In this document: in pieces, positions 22,277 to 29,872 of the stretch | Position numbering within the stretch: position 1 is the first letter of the stretch | How the letters are laid out: every line of letters starts with the position of its first letter | Assembly: GCA_013375475.1 (NCBI GenBank) | Contig: JABXKD010000029.1 | Location: 1-40,963, forward strand | DNA: 40,963 bases | DNA from: Promethearchaeota archaeon | GTDB lineage: Archaea > Asgardarchaeota > Lokiarchaeia > Sigyniarchaeales > SOKP01 | Direction of reading: 5' to 3' | Program-made: the position numbers and the translations under genes | Notes under the pieces: generated by a model | Seen by the model: only the letters and a program-made list of their open reading frames with translations | Told to the model about the DNA's origin: nothing | Database searches by the model: none

Positions 22277-24901
22277 GTGAAATTAATGAGAAAAAATAAT
22301 AAAAAAATAATTTGCTTTTTAATGATTTGCTTTCTAACACTTGGAATATTTAATTTTGGAAATCAATCTTCAAGAGTTCTTGAATTAAGAGAAGATTTTC
22401 TTCAACCTAAGACCGCTGATACAGATCTAAAGGTTGCGATTTTAGATTCTATTTCTTCTCCTTCTTATGCAACAGGTGGTTACAATAATGATTTCGCGAG
22501 CATATATAATGGATTAATCTCTAATGGAGTTGACGCAATAAATATCACAAATGCTGATATCCTCGCAGGTATTTTAGAAACCGTTGATGTTCTAGTGTTA
22601 ATAGACAATTTGCCAAGTGATGCTGCTTCGGCAATTGTTAAGGATTGGGCTCTTTATGGAGGCGGCATACTCTCTTTCGATAGTAGTATTGCATTTTTGA
22701 ATTGGGCGGGAATCATACCGCCAGAAGCAGATGGAGCAAATGGGCAACTCACATATTGGGATTATATTTCCCCAGATGAAGGGATAGTAGTTAATGATGG
22801 ACACCCAGTTATGAATGGTTATAATTATGGAGATAATGTTAGTGGGATGGCAGGTGATTCTGCATATTTTTCAGATGGGATTATGATGTCTTCTGCAGGA
22901 CCTTATTATACTCCCTTAGTAAAAGAAGATCTTAGTAGTAATTACGATCTGGTAGTTGCTTTAGACGCCCCCTATTGCGGGAGAGTTGTTCACATTTGGG
23001 ATCGAGACCATTGGAATACCATCTCCAATCAACAAATGATTCTAAATGGGATCAATTGGATCAGAGAAAAATTTACAGACGTACCTCAAACTATAATTCT
23101 TAATGAGGTAAATATTGGCGATCCTGATTGGCTCGAACTTTATAACTTTGGACCCAGTACAAACATGACGGGATGGTCTATACTGATGTATTCTAATAAT
23201 GTTCTTGATGTTAATTACACTTTCCCTGATGGATGGATGTTTAATTCTCACCATGTAGTAGTTTTACATGAGGGTAGTGGAACCGATACGAGTACAGATT
23301 TATATATGGGAACAAGTGTTTATTGGATGAGTGAACCTCTAGCAGTCGGTCTTTTTGACGACACGAATGCAAATATTGATTGGTTCCAAACATTTGATCA
23401 CATATTGACCCTTCCTGGTGATGCTGTATGGATCAATGATACAATTATAGATTTAGTTAATAATGCTAATGAGGATGCTCACCGAAAAAATGATATAGAC
23501 ACGAATAGAGCCTCTGATTGGATCTTGTCAACTAGTGGTTCGAGTGGTTCATTGAATTTTGGGCAAAGAGGATATTTCTTCCCATTTCAAACAATTACTG
23601 GACCGGTTGCCATTTTTCAGGATGTATATCCTTGGGATTATAACTCAACCGATGAAATTTTAGCTTTGTATGGTATTTCGTATGACATTTACGATTCATT
23701 AGATTTTGGATTAGTAGATCTTTCACCTTATCAGAAAGTCATTATTTCATCATATCAAAGTCAGACCTTTTATGATAGGTTGAATGGATATGTATCCTGG
23801 TTTGAAAGTTACGCTGCAGGTGGGGGTATTCTTGAAATTCATGCATGTGATAGTCCTTCGGGAGACCAATGGCACGATACTTATTCGATGCCTGGGGGTT
23901 TAGACGCCACAGAATTAATTCTTGACGATGTAGATATTAATTTAGCTCAACATCCGATTATATTGAATCCTCACACTGTTAATGATACAGCTCTTGATAG
24001 TTGGAGTGCTTCTGCTCATGGATATTTCGATACATTTCCAGATCCTCATAGAGAGATATTACAACACACAGCTACATCCATGCCTATTTTGTTAGAATTT
24101 GAATATGGGAATGGATACATAGTTGCGAGCATGCAAGCACTCGAACATGCGTATCATTATGGAGATGTTGGATCTGAGGTATTTGAAAATATTATTCTAT
24201 ACGATCCATCATCTACTTATTTTTCTGATACTCTCACTGTGGAAACTCCTAATAGTCTAAGTTCATGGCATACGGATACTTCACATGATATCGAATGGGT
24301 TACCACAGGTAATGTTCCTAATGTCAAAATTGAGCTGTATAGAGGTGGTGTTTTTGAATTGGAGATTACTGCAAACATTACAAATGATGGCGAATTCTCT
24401 TGGTCTATCCCTTTAAGTCTAATTGATTCTACTCAATATCAAATTAAAGTTACTGATGTTTCCAATCCCTCTACATATGATTATAGCCAATATTTTGAAA
24501 TATACAACCCCACACTTACTGTGACATCTCCTGATATCTCAAGTACATGGATAAGGGGTACAGAAAATACTATCAGTTGGACTTCAACGGGAATTCTTAC
24601 AAATGTGAAAATTGACCTATTTTTGAATGATACCTTTATGTTAGAAATTATCGCAAGTACGCCCAATGACGGAGATTATAATTGGACATTACCATCAGAT
24701 CTTGATCCTTCTACTCTATACCAAATAAAGTTAACTGATAGCTCTAATGCTTTAATTTACGATTTTAGTGAATATTTTGAAGTTACTATTCCAGGCAACG
24801 GACCTACTCCAGGAATTCCAGGTTATAATCTGGTGATATTCATAGCATCATTAGTAGGAGTTTCTATACTACTTCTAAAAAAGAAACTAAAAACCAAATA
24901 A
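22277..24901 (+). CDS. Secreted membrane-anchored surface protein with lamin-tail-like domain
   Basis: An 874-residue exported protein. Order: signal peptide (1-27, basic then IICFLMICFLTLGIF); a Rossmann/glutaminase-like domain (about 50-265, LKVAILDSISSP ... VDVLVLID); a lamin-tail-like domain (about 272-435, TIILNEVNIGDPDWLELYNF, then MTGWSI); a second glutaminase-like domain (about 443-645, VAIFQDVYPWD ... GGGILEIHA); two Kre9/KNH-like beta-sandwich repeats (652-742, 746-836; ISWTSTG-x8-IDLF pattern); and a proline/glycine linker with IPGYNLVIFIASLVG and a basic end (845-874), a probable sorting or anchor signal. It starts at GTG 22277 or more likely ATG 22286. Probable cell-surface role; no catalytic residue was identified. 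Confidence 0.8.
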   Translation: MKLMRKNNKKIICFLMICFLTLGIFNFGNQSSRVLELREDFLQPKTADTDLKVAILDSISSPSYATGGYNNDFASIYNGLISNGVDAINITNADILAGILETVDVLVLIDNLPSDAASAIVKDWALYGGGILSFDSSIAFLNWAGIIPPEADGANGQLTYWDYISPDEGIVVNDGHPVMNGYNYGDNVSGMAGDSAYFSDGIMMSSAGPYYTPLVKEDLSSNYDLVVALDAPYCGRVVHIWDRDHWNTISNQQMILNGINWIREKFTDVPQTIILNEVNIGDPDWLELYNFGPSTNMTGWSILMYSNNVLDVNYTFPDGWMFNSHHVVVLHEGSGTDTSTDLYMGTSVYWMSEPLAVGLFDDTNANIDWFQTFDHILTLPGDAVWINDTIIDLVNNANEDAHRKNDIDTNRASDWILSTSGSSGSLNFGQRGYFFPFQTITGPVAIFQDVYPWDYNSTDEILALYGISYDIYDSLDFGLVDLSPYQKVIISSYQSQTFYDRLNGYVSWFESYAAGGGILEIHACDSPSGDQWHDTYSMPGGLDATELILDDVDINLAQHPIILNPHTVNDTALDSWSASAHGYFDTFPDPHREILQHTATSMPILLEFEYGNGYIVASMQALEHAYHYGDVGSEVFENIILYDPSSTYFSDTLTVETPNSLSSWHTDTSHDIEWVTTGNVPNVKIELYRGGVFELEITANITNDGEFSWSIPLSLIDSTQYQIKVTDVSNPSTYDYSQYFEIYNPTLTVTSPDISSTWIRGTENTISWTSTGILTNVKIDLFLNDTFMLEIIASTPNDGDYNWTLPSDLDPSTLYQIKLTDSSNALIYDFSEYFEVTIPGNGPTPGIPGYNLVIFIASLVGVSILLLKKKLKTK

Positions 24902-24903
24902 TC

Positions 24904-24914
24904 TTTTTTTTTTT
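24904..24914 (+). terminator. T11 tract after the surface-protein gene
   Basis: Eleven T residues start 3 bases after the stop codon of the surface protein gene, a typical archaeal oligo-T terminator. No hairpin is needed or seen. Confidence 0.5.
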
Positions 24915-24983
24915 AACTTTATATCAAATTTATTTTAGAAACCCAATTTTTTAGAATATCATCTAATTGAATCATTAATAGGT

Positions 24984-25883
24984 TTAGATATATTCTTCCT
25001 TCATTAAATTTTCAACTTCATTTAGAGGCACTGAAAAGGGTTCTATTGATTCCATTTTAAGTGAAGTTAAAGCCGCAGAAAATCTTAAGGAATCTTCAGG
25101 ATTTTTGGTTATACGCGATCCTAAATAACTGATAAACGCAGTATCCCCCCTACCTGTTCTTCCGATATTACTTAAATTTTTCCAAGGAAAGAAGTACGAT
25201 TCGTCTTTTAAACTTAAATTTATTCCGCTTTTGTGAGTAATAAGAACTTCTTTCGGTCCTAAATTATTCATTTGCTTTCCTGCCTTTGATAAAGAAGATA
25301 GGTTTGTGAGGATCTTTGCCTCAGTTTCATCAACTTTTAAGTAATCTACTTTTGATAATATTTCAACTTTCTCTTTTTCAGTCAAGCTGAAATATTGCAT
25401 TTTACTATCCTTTACACCTCTAATAAACCCTTGGATATCAAGCCCCAATCTTCCGTTATATCTCTCATTCAAATATTTTAACAGGTCTAAATCAATTTCA
25501 CCAGCAATTATCGAACCTATAACAAAAAATTTTGTTTTAATATCTGGGATTTCTTCCTTATTAAACGCACCCGCAAAACCTAAAGGCTCATAACTTCTAG
25601 ATTCCATATTTTGCGAGGAGTATATGTTTTTTATTCCTGAAGTTTCTTTAGCTGGGTACGCAAAGTATTTGATATTGTGCTTCTCAAACGAATCTAAAAT
25701 TGGGAAATCTTCGTGCTTTAACCTCGTGATGATCGCGAGCTTCAATCCCATTCTACTGCCAGCTACCCCTCCGTAGTATACGGCACCCCCTAAGTACTCT
25801 TTACCCACTCCGTCGATTTCTATGATATCCTTTGCTATGTGCCCAAGTAGTACAATATCGAACTCAATTACTTCTTTAACCAT
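24984..25883 (-). CDS. PfkB/ribokinase-family sugar kinase
   Basis: A 299-residue kinase of the PfkB family. Seen: DIVLLGHIAKDII and YLGGAVYYGGVAGSRMG (31-46) for sugar binding, DIQGFIRG in the middle, KVDETEAKIL (183-192, the N/D-x-x-E motif) and the C-terminal signature NIGRTGRGDTAFISYLG with D247 as catalytic base in GRGD. It phosphorylates a sugar or nucleoside with ATP in the cytosol; the substrate cannot be told, but the GGAVYY start is typical of archaeal members of unknown specificity. The ATG at 25883 fits the family start. Confidence 0.88.
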   Translation of the reverse strand: MVKEVIEFDIVLLGHIAKDIIEIDGVGKEYLGGAVYYGGVAGSRMGLKLAIITRLKHEDFPILDSFEKHNIKYFAYPAKETSGIKNIYSSQNMESRSYEPLGFAGAFNKEEIPDIKTKFFVIGSIIAGEIDLDLLKYLNERYNGRLGLDIQGFIRGVKDSKMQYFSLTEKEKVEILSKVDYLKVDETEAKILTNLSSLSKAGKQMNNLGPKEVLITHKSGINLSLKDESYFFPWKNLSNIGRTGRGDTAFISYLGSRITKNPEDSLRFSAALTSLKMESIEPFSVPLNEVENLMKEEYI

Positions 25884-25999
25884 AATGAATGGTTTTAAAA
25901 TGAAATTATTGTTTAAGAAATTATCTTTTTTAATTTGTAATGGTTGAAATTTCCAGAAATTAGAGAAAAAAAGATAAAATAAAAATAATTAAAGTGAAA

Positions 26000-26215
26000 T
26001 TAATCGTAAATTAATAGCGGGTTTTCTTTTGGGTTGTTTAAAACGCTATCTAAAATTCTCTCCTCAATCTTATATATGCTTGAAGCGTCTGTTATAAAAC
26101 AATTCCAATCGTAACATTTTAGGTCGTCTTGAAACACTACTCCATGACCTATTGTAATTTGAATACAATCGTGGTATAGAGCGTGCACTTTACCACATTT
26201 TTCGCATTTTATCAC
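26000..26215 (-). CDS. Small Cys-rich protein, probable zinc binding (71 aa)
   Basis: A 71-residue protein starting at GTG (26215): MIKCEKCGKVHALYHDC, with C4, C7, H10, H15 and C17, then a strand-rich part with CYDWNC and an acidic C-terminal helix ending NPKENPLLIYD. I do not recognise the family. A TATA box and an inverted repeat resembling the operator set lie upstream at 26247-26276. A GGTGAT element is about 15 bases before the start, which is far for a ribosome binding site. Confidence 0.65.
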   Translation of the reverse strand: MIKCEKCGKVHALYHDCIQITIGHGVVFQDDLKCYDWNCFITDASSIYKIEERILDSVLNNPKENPLLIYD

Positions 26216-26589
26216 TTTTTTTTTTCACATCACCTTTGTTTGTGAGTGGGAATAATTTCCCAATTAATATATAATTATGAAAAAAGCTTAATAAATATTA
26301 CAATCTTTTTCACTTTTTCGTAATTTTTCTGTATAGATTTTCTAATTTTAGACAATAAGTGAAAAAACTTCAGATCCCACATATTTTTTTAGTACAAAAC
26401 AACAAAACTTCGTTCTAATTATGCAGATATCTGAACTTTTTTCAGCGAAAATCCGTTTAAACCGACTAAAAAAGAAGTTATTTGAGTCAAAATGGATAAT
26501 AATACTTGATTTTTTACCTAATATTAATCTCTTATTCACACAAAATTAAAGGCACAAGTCTTAAAGAGAGGTAAACATTTAATAGAATA
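26216..26589. other. AT-rich gap with promoter elements, no convincing gene
   Basis: A 374-base gap between divergent small genes. It carries the promoter of the Cys-rich protein at its left end. Both strands have short open frames (minus 26348-26539 and plus 26421-26549), neither with protein-like composition or a good start context. The plus-strand promoter of the two-helix membrane protein should be near its right end, but no clear TATA element is seen. Confidence 0.5.
26247..26276 (-). promoter_or_regulatory. TATA box and operator-like inverted repeat (site F, variant)
   Basis: A perfect inverted repeat at 26247-26262, TGGGAA-TAAT-TTCCCA, directly follows a TATA element (26264-26276) as read toward the Cys-rich gene. 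Arm length, spacer and placement are the same as in sites A to D, but the arm sequence differs (TGGGAA instead of RTGAAT), so it may bind a related but different regulator. Confidence 0.4.
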
Positions 26590-26811
26590 ATGAAGAAGGA
26601 AAGGGAAAAGGCATTTCTAAAGAACCTAATATTCTTCGCGGTTTTTTTGGTTGGCGCCGTATTGTCTATAACATTTCTGGTTCTCAGAGAATTTGAAAAT
26701 TGGGTAGAATATCAGATTTCTATTAGTATAATGGTAACGATAATTTTCTTTATGGGATTTTTTTTCTTTTCTGCCCTGCATTATGTAATACGGAAAGATC
26801 GCTCTCCGTAA
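26590..26811 (+). CDS. Small two-helix membrane protein (73 aa)
   Basis: A 73-residue protein with a basic N-terminus (MKKEREKAFLKN), two hydrophobic helices (about 12-34, LIFFAVFLVGAVLSITFLVL; about 44-66, SISIMVTIIFFMGFFFFSAL) and a basic end (VIRKDRSP). Both ends are expected in the cytosol. The family is not recognised. It converges on the N-formylglutamate-amidohydrolase-like gene with a 16-base gap. Confidence 0.6.
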   Translation: MKKEREKAFLKNLIFFAVFLVGAVLSITFLVLREFENWVEYQISISIMVTIIFFMGFFFFSALHYVIRKDRSP

Positions 26812-26827
26812 TTTGTAAGAAATTGAA

Positions 26828-27553
26828 TTAATTTTCATTAATAGATTTAATAATGGCCTTTGTGAACGCTTTAACAAATTTTTTTGTAAGTGATGCGTCC
26901 GTTCGAATGTTTTTTGCGACCTCAACTTGAATTGTATTTATGTTCTTAGTCTTTAAAAATTGGTGAGTAATATATCCACCTGAATATGCTAAGCTATATT
27001 CTGATTCTGCAAATCCTTTATCAATACTAAAATGCTTTGAAATCTCTTTTTCTAAATGATAACATCCCCAGAATCTTTCACACGCATCATTCGTAGCATC
27101 TTGAATAAGATCAAGTGTTTTACCGAAGATGTGACCAAAAATTACATCAGGATAGTTTTTATAGGGACGTGTAAACCCATGGAAATCTATCACCAATGCT
27201 TTATCAAACTGAGTAAGGCACTCTTGAGAGAATATAATTAGTTGGTCGTGAAAAGCATGAAAGATACCGTTCGCTTCAGTAGAAGATTTGTTTAAAGCCG
27301 AGGGAGAGTGCGGTGGTCGGTTTAAATCTAATTTACTTCTGTGAATTTTATTTAGAATATAGTAAATATTGATTCCTTCTTTTTTTAGTAGATTGATTAT
27401 TAATTTAGAGATGAAATAAGTGTTCTTATCGGCGATATTTGGCCCCATAGTTTTATCTGGTATCCTTTTGGGCTTTTTATAACCTCCGTGAGGGCAAGAT
27501 AAAATCACTGGAGTGGAGCCTTCAGCGAAATCAAAATATTTGCGAAATTCCAT
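26828..27553 (-). CDS. N-formylglutamate amidohydrolase-like protein
   Basis: A 241-residue member of the FGase superfamily. Motifs: LSCPHGG (18-24), HRSKLDLNRP (71-80), IDFHGF (122-127, metal-binding His) and AYSGGYITHQF (189-199, His). These match the zinc-binding and substrate residues of N-formylglutamate deformylase, the last step of one histidine degradation route. No other histidine-degradation gene is nearby, so the actual substrate may be another N-acyl amino acid. It starts at ATG 27553. Confidence 0.82.
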   Translation of the reverse strand: MEFRKYFDFAEGSTPVILSCPHGGYKKPKRIPDKTMGPNIADKNTYFISKLIINLLKKEGINIYYILNKIHRSKLDLNRPPHSPSALNKSSTEANGIFHAFHDQLIIFSQECLTQFDKALVIDFHGFTRPYKNYPDVIFGHIFGKTLDLIQDATNDACERFWGCYHLEKEISKHFSIDKGFAESEYSLAYSGGYITHQFLKTKNINTIQVEVAKNIRTDASLTKKFVKAFTKAIIKSINEN

Positions 27554-27637
27554 TCAAGATAAAAAATTAATATCGAATTATAAAGTTTGATAAATAATTT
27601 TGAAGTGGATATACTTATTCATATTAAGGGTTTTTTG

Positions 27638-27651
27638 AAGGCTTAAGCCTT
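27638..27651. promoter_or_regulatory. Perfect 14-base palindrome between divergent genes
   Basis: AAGGCTTAAGCCTT is a perfect palindrome with no spacer in the 265-base region between the FGase-like gene (start 27553, leftward) and the winged-helix gene (start 27819, rightward). It may be the binding site of the winged-helix protein or another dimeric regulator. The rest of this gap holds no gene. Confidence 0.35.
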
Positions 27652-27818
27652 AATAGAATTATTTGTCGGTAGTTATTTTGAGCTTTCTTGTTGGATTATA
27701 AGTGTGATTCATTATTGACTTAATAATTATTTTCGCAATGTTTTTTAAATTTGTTAATTTTTATTTATTACAATTTAGTAAATAATAACGTTACCATTAA
27801 ATTGAGGTTAAGAACAGA

Positions 27819-28106
27819 TTGACTATTGACGACTTAATAAGTTTTTTAAAGAAGAAGGGTTTTAGGGATACTTTAGAAGTTTTAATGAATTCTAAAGGGC
27901 ATAAGATTGACAAGCACGCCTTCTATAGCGAATTAAACAAATTTAGTTACTATAATTCGTATTTTCGCGTTAAGGAGGATTTAATCGAACGAGGCTTGAT
28001 TACTATCGAGCAGAACAATAAAAAGAAATTCGTTAAACTAACACCTAAGGGTTTAGATGTGTATAATAGGTTGGTAGAAATCAATAACTTAATAACTAAT
28101 AAGTAG
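27819..28106 (+). CDS. Small winged-helix DNA-binding protein (95 aa)
   Basis: A 95-residue single-domain winged helix-turn-helix protein: helices TIDDLISFLKKKGFRDTLEV and KHAFYSELNKFSYYNSYFRV (recognition region), then GLITIEQNNKKKFVKLTPKG as the wing, a pattern of the PadR/HxlR/ArsR-like archaeal regulators. No ligand domain. The start is TTG 27819 with a GAGGT element about 10 bases upstream. A perfect palindrome lies 168 bases before it. Confidence 0.75.
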   Translation: MTIDDLISFLKKKGFRDTLEVLMNSKGHKIDKHAFYSELNKFSYYNSYFRVKEDLIERGLITIEQNNKKKFVKLTPKGLDVYNRLVEINNLITNK

Positions 28107-28146
28107 ATAAACCTTCTTAGACATTTTTTTAAAACTCCAGTAAAAA

Positions 28147-28172
28147 TTTTTTTATTCTTTCTTTCTTTTTTT
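28147..28172 (+). terminator. T-rich tract after the winged-helix gene
   Basis: A 26-base stretch with only four non-T bases (runs of seven, two, three, three and seven T) starts 40 bases after the winged-helix stop. It is a likely oligo-T terminator before the next gene. Confidence 0.4.
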
Positions 28173-28216
28173 AACCTATTGAACCTTTTTATTGATGAGT
28201 TAGGAGTAAGGATATT

Positions 28217-28849
28217 ATGATTTTCAAAAAACTCGTAGTTGGATCCTTAGCAACAAATTGCTACATTTTTGGCTCTAAAAAAACAAGTGAACTTGTTATA
28301 ATAGACCCCGGAGGAAACGCGGATGAGATTATTAAATCTATAGAGGAATTAGGGGGAAAACCTGTAGCTGTTTTGTTAACACATGGACACTTCGATCACA
28401 CTACAAAAGTTAGTAGAATCTCGCGACACTATCAAATTCCATTGATGTATAATAAAAAAGAATATGAATTTGGAACATTCACCCAAAAAGAGGCTGATAG
28501 ATGGTTAAAAGAAGGGGATGAGATCAATATCGGAGAAATGGTTCTTCACACTTTAGAAACTCCTGGACATAGCCCCGGCTCTCTATGCTTTTATTCTACA
28601 GATGTACAAGAATTTAATGGAAAGAGGATTGACGGAATATTATTTTCGGGGGATTTAATCTTCCAAGGGAGCGTCGGTAGATCTGACTTTCAAGGTGGTA
28701 ACCAAAACCTTCTATTTTCAAGTATTAAAAACAAAATAATGAATAATAAAGAACTCACTGATAACTTTATTATTTGCTCTGGGCATATGGGTTTGACTAC
28801 GATAGGGGAAGAAAGAGCCCATAATATGTTTAGAAAGTATTTCCTTTAA
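28217..28849 (+). CDS. Metallo-beta-lactamase-fold hydrolase (glyoxalase II-like)
   Basis: A 210-residue MBL-fold hydrolase with the full metal set: LLTHGHFDHT (H56, H58, D60, H61), ETPGHSPGSL (H118), FSGDLIFQGSVGRSD (D146) and CSGHMG (H190). The SGDLIF-x-GSVGR-D segment is typical of glyoxalase II-like proteins (hydroxyacylglutathione-hydrolase fold), which hydrolyse thioesters such as acyl-glutathione or acyl-CoA. Archaea of this kind lack glutathione, so the thiol partner is unknown. Start ATG 28217 has an AGGAG element about 10 bases upstream. Confidence 0.88.
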   Translation: MIFKKLVVGSLATNCYIFGSKKTSELVIIDPGGNADEIIKSIEELGGKPVAVLLTHGHFDHTTKVSRISRHYQIPLMYNKKEYEFGTFTQKEADRWLKEGDEINIGEMVLHTLETPGHSPGSLCFYSTDVQEFNGKRIDGILFSGDLIFQGSVGRSDFQGGNQNLLFSSIKNKIMNNKELTDNFIICSGHMGLTTIGEERAHNMFRKYFL

Positions 28850-28900
28850 TGATTTAGCAAAATAAGGAAGTATACAAAGTTAGGACCATAAAAAAGAGAT

Positions 28901-29185
28901 TTACTTTAGGATAATTAGAATAAGTTGTTCCTCTAAAGCAATCATAGTTTCTCCTTTCGAAGTTTCCAAGCGTATAAATTTCAAACCCCCTTCTTTCAAA
29001 GCATCGACTACTTGTTTACCTTTTCCTATCAATGAAGTTACATAAGCAGAGATCTCTTCGCTTATTTCAATTTCCATATTGGAATCTATTGGTAAGCCGC
29101 TTGAGTCGCAAATAATAACCCCACGAATACCTTCTCTTTCCTCAAAACGACGTATGATAGCTTTTACTTCTTGTCTATTAATCAT
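28901..29185 (-). CDS. Roadblock/LC7-domain protein, short
   Basis: A 94-residue single Roadblock/LC7 domain: an N-terminal helix (RQEVKAIIRRFEEREG), IRGVIICDSSGLPIDSN (strand-turn-strand with the family SGLPI turn), the long central helix ISEEISAYVTSLIGKGKQVV and two final strands (FIRLETSKGETMIALEEQLI). In eukaryotes and bacteria (MglB) such proteins form dimers that control small GTPases; Asgard archaea carry many of them along with Ras-like GTPases. No GTPase is in the window. It is divergent from another Roadblock protein 280 bases away. Confidence 0.88.
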   Translation of the reverse strand: MINRQEVKAIIRRFEEREGIRGVIICDSSGLPIDSNMEIEISEEISAYVTSLIGKGKQVVDALKEGGLKFIRLETSKGETMIALEEQLILIILK

Positions 29186-29465
29186 ATTCTAGTTATCACC
29201 ATTCAAATGTAAAATAAATTATATTTAATTTTAATGATATAATTATAATATATTCAGTATTTAAAAAATTATCATCTTCTTTTAATTCCTTTAATAAGCT
29301 ATAAATAATTTAATGGAATTTTGGACCACAATATCTGAACTAAATATACTAAAATAAATTTAAATTACTTTAAAATATATATATATTTAAGAATTTATCT
29401 GTACTAATTTAGATAAGCTAATTCAGAATTCAAACTGATAGAAAAAAAAATTGAGTAGCGATACC

Positions 29466-29819
29466 ATGGTAGACAAAAAAGTAATTGAAAATAAATTGGC
29501 TGAATTAATGGATATCGTACCTGAAGCCGAGGGACTAATAGCATCTGATCTTGAAGGCAAAGTTATCGTTGGACAAACTTTGACTGATATGGATCACAGT
29601 GGAATTGCGAAAAAATGTAGCACAATAATAAAAGAGTTTAATGGATTAGGTACCAATACAGGAAAAGGAGCTTTAAAATCTGCCACTATCGAATTAGAAA
29701 GCGGTTATGCGGTAATTGTTGGTTCTGATACGGGGATATTAATTGCTTTAGCAGGATTAGACGGAAAATCGTCTCTAAGCCTACTTAAAAGAAATTTAGT
29801 TTCAATTTCAAACTTATAA
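29466..29819 (+). CDS. Roadblock/LC7-domain protein
   Basis: A Roadblock/LC7 protein of about 117 residues: the N-terminal helix ENKLAELMDIVPEAEG, LIASDLEGKVIVGQTL (strand-turn-strand), the central helix HSGIAKKCSTIIKEFNGLG and the strands SATIELESGYAVIVGSDTG, ILIALAG, plus a final helix. The ATG at 29466 (MVDKKVIENK) is preferred; a TTG at 29451 in the same frame would add MSSDT. A TATA-like run (tatatatatattt) near 29377-29389 fits its promoter. Predicted to form a homodimer or a heterodimer with the divergent neighbour and to regulate a small GTPase (inference from the family). Confidence 0.88.
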   Translation: MVDKKVIENKLAELMDIVPEAEGLIASDLEGKVIVGQTLTDMDHSGIAKKCSTIIKEFNGLGTNTGKGALKSATIELESGYAVIVGSDTGILIALAGLDGKSSLSLLKRNLVSISNL

Positions 29820-29828
29820 TTTTATTTC

Positions 29829-29848
29829 CTCTTTTTTAAAATAAAGAG
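29829..29848. terminator. Hairpin between convergent genes
   Basis: CTCTTT (29829-29834) and AAAGAG (29843-29848) can pair around an 8-base AT loop that includes a T run. It lies in the 53-base gap between the Roadblock gene and the convergent large surface-protein gene and could end transcription from both sides. Confidence 0.35.
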
Positions 29849-29872
29849 TATAAAAGAAGTAGGGAATTAGTT

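Noticed and set aside
26348..26539. 63-codon open frame on the minus strand in the gap before the two-helix membrane protein
   Set aside because: Rich in Phe, Ile and Ser in a way typical of AT-rich non-coding DNA; no ribosome binding site and no recognisable pattern.
26421..26549. 42-residue plus-strand frame MQISELFSAKIRLNRLKKK...
   Set aside because: Overlaps the preceding frame on the other strand and has no neighbour or motif support; too weak to call.
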